Origin: Sipunculus nudus | Taxonomy: Eukaryota > Annelida > Sipuncula > Golfingiida > Sipunculidae | Direction of reading: 5' to 3' | NCBI GenBank assembly: GCA_026874595.1 | Contig: CM049313.1 | Span: 38,282,659 to 38,346,658 of the forward strand | DNA: 64,000 bases | Shown here: positions 61,117-64,000 of the stretch, piece by piece | Layout: every line of letters starts with the position of its first letter | Position numbering within the stretch: position 1 is the stretch's first letter | Program-made: the position numbers and the translations under genes | The notes under the pieces: model-generated | Databases searched by the model: none | Seen by the model: the letters and a program-made list of their open reading frames with translations, nothing else | What the model was told of the DNA's origin: nothing

Positions 61117-61392
61117 CCTTCTTTTTCTTTCGGGACCATCATTCTTACAGCTTTTTATGGCTCCCTGGGGAGCACAAAACCTAAGCAGCCATATCAGGCG
61201 CTAGAAGGTTATTCGTTCTACATTTGCCTTCCTCCCATGACCAGTATCCATTCACTCCTGGGTCGAGAGAGCGCACCCTTGTGGTAAAGACTTTGCCTAG
61301 GAGTCTTTGCGCTGACGGCGGTCAGAACGGGACTAACTGACAATCTTGCGGCCACAAGTCAAGCGCCATATCCATTACGCAACCACGCTCCA
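61117..61392 (-). mobile_element. tRNA-derived SINE, copy B
   Basis: Uninterrupted copy of the SINE at 34378-34850. It shares GGAGCACAAAACCTAAGCAG, GCTAGAAGGTTATTCG, TCACTCCTGGGTCGAGAGAG then CGCACCCTTGTGG, GACTTTGCC, CGCTGACGGCGGTCAGAACG and the tRNA-like terminus ending GCAACCACGCTCCAC on the plus strand. Its B box is degraded (plus strand reads GGGACTAACTGACA where the other copy has GGGACGCGAACCTA), so this copy should be silent. It lies immediately after the last units of the 22-bp minisatellite. Confidence 0.72.
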
Positions 61393-61489
61393 CAATAAGT
61401 AGACGAAAGTTAACGTTAAAATAAGAACAATATAGTGTAATCAATCAGTCCGATTTTCTACCCTTTACGTACATAGAGATAGGAATATA

Positions 61490-62180
61490 CCAGAAGTTAT
61501 TACATTGTAGTAACAACGTCTATGTGAATTTACATGGTGATTCTGTTTGTGATTTTACGTATTTTACATTTGACCATTTGAAACGCTGTTGGAGATAGAA
61601 TCAGAGGTTCAAACGAAATCGATTTTAGCAAAATAAAAGTGTGCAGTAGTAGAAACGCAACTTTACTGACTTGAGAAACGGTCTTGAGGACGGTCTCGTT
61701 ACGCTCATTGTATTCTATGTTGTACATACTAAAACTAGAAAGCACTCAGAGAGCGCAGACTTCCGCCAAGGCAGATCATTACCCTCTACTTCAAAGTCAG
61801 AAATGTAGCATTTTTCCTTGGGTCTAGTTGGTGATCGGAACCATCCCAAAAATTTAATTAAATATTTTAAGTTTAATTTAGTTCTTCTTAAGTTATGTTG
61901 CTAACAGACAAACAAACCAACTCCAACAAAAACATAGCCTTCTTGGAAGAGGAAATAAGGAAAAAATATTGTAATAAAACTTATTTTCTACTTTGGATCT
62001 GGGAATAAATCAGAATACATGACTTCTGGGTAAATTTACAATGTGATTCTTTTGTGGTTTTACGTTTTTACAGTAGGAACGAAGTTCGAACAGACTCTGG
62101 TTAAACGCAACTCTGCTGAGTTGAGAAATAGTTCATGATGTTTTCATTGTATTCTTTCTTATACATAACAAGAACCATTA
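61490..62180. repeat. Diverged direct duplication of about 170-250 bp
   Basis: Blocks near 61520-61740 (GTGAATTTACATGGTGATTC, TGTGATTTTACGT, GAAACGCAACTTTACTGA, CATTGTATTCTATGTTGTAC) recur in order near 62030-62175 (GTAAATTTACAATGTGATTC, TGTGGTTTTACGT, TAAACGCAACTCTGCTGA, CATTGTATTCTTTCTTATAC). The offset is about 450-510 bp. No ends or coding capacity were found. Confidence 0.65.
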
Positions 62181-63705
62181 TACAAAAACTATAACTACCA
62201 ATACTTTATACAATATAGAAAAGACATGGTACGATATATATCAATATAACATAACATAAAGGTACAATAATTAATGGACTGATACAATATCCTATTTAAA
62301 TTCACCAACATAAGCGTTGTTACCCACGAGCGTTTACCCGGCTTCTTCTCGACAGATACGGGTCTAACCGTCAAAAAAGTATTTCCGCTTTGAGACTCTC
62401 GTTGTAGTTTATTTGTGTCGTACTCCCATTACCTCATTTACCTGGTTCATTCCTCGAAGGCATTTCAAAACAGTTTAAATACTTGTACCGTCAAAAAGAT
62501 TTAAATACGAATGTCATAAATCCCATGTCGGATATACTAGATATATTAGTATAATAATAATGGTAAGTGGAAAGTAGAACCCCAGAAAATCTCTCTGATT
62601 TCTTCAGGGCGGAACTTTAAAATTCTTCTTTGTCCACTTGCATATGAAATCTGAAATCCAAACAGCATAATAACTTAATAAGGATTATGTAATTTGTGAC
62701 GTATTGTTACTTTCATACTGCTGCTATTAACAGGCCATTACTTATGCTCATCCATTCTACTCATATTTGAACTAAAGCTGTTCCTCTTATCTAAAAAAAT
62801 AACAAATATATAATATTTTACAAGACGGGTAATCTTAAGTCAGCTGATATTTGGTGAAATTGATTTTTAACCAATTGGTCAACCAATTTTTTATTTTTAA
62901 CTAGTACGTGGAAAACTAATTATATAAAGATCGAAGATGATATGAAAGTTCATATGGTACGGTACCGATATTTTATACATTACTGAATGCAGGTAATTCA
63001 ACATTTTAAACATATAGACGTAAATTATTATCAACGAAACGGGAAAGAGGCGGCTGAATTCAAAGATAACTTTCCCGCCACAATCATTGCATGGTGCAGT
63101 TAACTAATTAAAATGACAGAATATTTGACGTACAAGTGGCAAAATATATCGGTGGAAACATGTACGCAAACAACATGAAATGAAATATTAATTCGCATTA
63201 CTATGAATTCTAATGTACTGCCTGGGAAAATGATTGAAAAACACTTTTTTTTCAGAAGCGACCCCTTTTAGTGAAGGGCAGCAATATTAGATTATGAACA
63301 GCAAACACTTGAATATTGATAAATCTATTACGTCATTTATTTCTCAAAAACATTCATGTGTTCGTGTCCTCCCTGAGGGTACGCACGTAAACCTCGGGAA
63401 GGAATGAAGATCCGGAAACTACAGCGATCCTTTAATCCTAAGATTATATATATATTTACATTTATATTTATATTTATATTTATATTTATATTTATATATA
63501 AGCGTTTAAAATATTCCTTGTACGACCCAAAAATTTACTATGAATTTTTTTAAACTAAATTTTAAATGAAATATCACAGAGAATACATCAAAATACATAC
63601 ATGTATACTATTTTTTTAATAACAGTCAAAGTTTGTGTGTCCCTGTGTGTGTGTGTGTGTGTACATATACAAAAACGTATACTTACATATGTTTATACAT
63701 ATACG

Positions 63706-63746
<41 letters not shown>

Positions 63747-64000
63747 TACACATATATGCATAGGTTTGTGTTACAAAAATCCACGTAAATGGTTAGTTTC
63801 TCTGTAATCTTACTTTGTATGACTTTTTAACTTAAACATACAAATACATTTTAATTGGAAAAATACAGTAAATTCATGATTCCTTCCATGGTATTGGCCC
63901 TTATTATATATTGACATGCATACGTTGACATAGGCAACATGAGTATGGATTAGCGAAGGGCTCCATTTGGTAAAAGTTTCACGGAGTTTGTTTTACATAA
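62181..64000. other. AT-rich DNA with microsatellites, no gene recognised
   Basis: (TTTATA)n at about 63457-63500, (GT)n at about 63642-63661 and (AT)n at about 63713-63736. No open frame of useful length on either strand. Confidence 0.55.

Overview
The window reads as nuclear DNA from an animal, most likely a marine invertebrate. A bivalve or other mollusc is my best guess, inferred from the style of the repeats (tRNA-derived SINEs, LINE fragments, hAT-like MITEs, diverged tandem units ending in GGAC tracts, minisatellites) and not from any diagnostic gene. The sequence is AT-rich. I found no intact host protein-coding gene, no rRNA and no convincing functional tRNA gene. Nearly every open frame longer than 100 codons lies in a tandem repeat, a transposon remnant or noise. 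Host exons smaller than about 100 codons cannot be excluded.

Layout. 0-5 kb: a tRNA-derived 156-bp element, a solo-LTR-like repeat and a hAT MITE with a perfect 8-bp target-site duplication (TSD). 5-18 kb: diverged copies of a dispersed repeat that ends in a GGAC tract, a second solo-LTR-like copy, a LINE 3' end and a second tRNA-derived element. 18-36 kb: mostly unique AT-rich DNA with microsatellites, a LINE reverse-transcriptase fragment, a SINE split by a MITE, and several short elements beginning CAGGGGCGG. 36-41 kb: a nested stack in which a decayed Ty3/gypsy integrase region (minus strand) is split by a GGAC-type repeat and by a 1.66-kb element whose long terminal inverted repeats are built of tandem units. 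42.6-46.2 kb: a decayed endonuclease/reverse-transcriptase LINE on the minus strand. 46.3-50.7 kb: a 4.4-kb element with about 570-bp terminal inverted repeats and no recognisable transposase. 52.3-55.7 kb: a 60-bp minisatellite. 57.9-61.1 kb: a 22-bp minisatellite interrupted by a 605-bp MITE in a TTAA site, followed by a second SINE copy. 61.4-64 kb: AT-rich DNA with a diverged duplication and microsatellites.

The parts do not form a pathway; the window is a record of transposition and tandem amplification. The most noteworthy signals are (1) a short element that places a tRNA-like Pol III promoter between TGTTACG/CGTAACA ends, (2) the recurrence of TGTTACG-type ends with 4-5 bp duplications on three otherwise unrelated elements, (3) a repeat carrying a series of estrogen-response-element-like palindromes, and (4) two inverted-repeat elements with unusual termini. 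Everything was read by eye, so element ends and identity estimates are approximate unless exact ends are stated.
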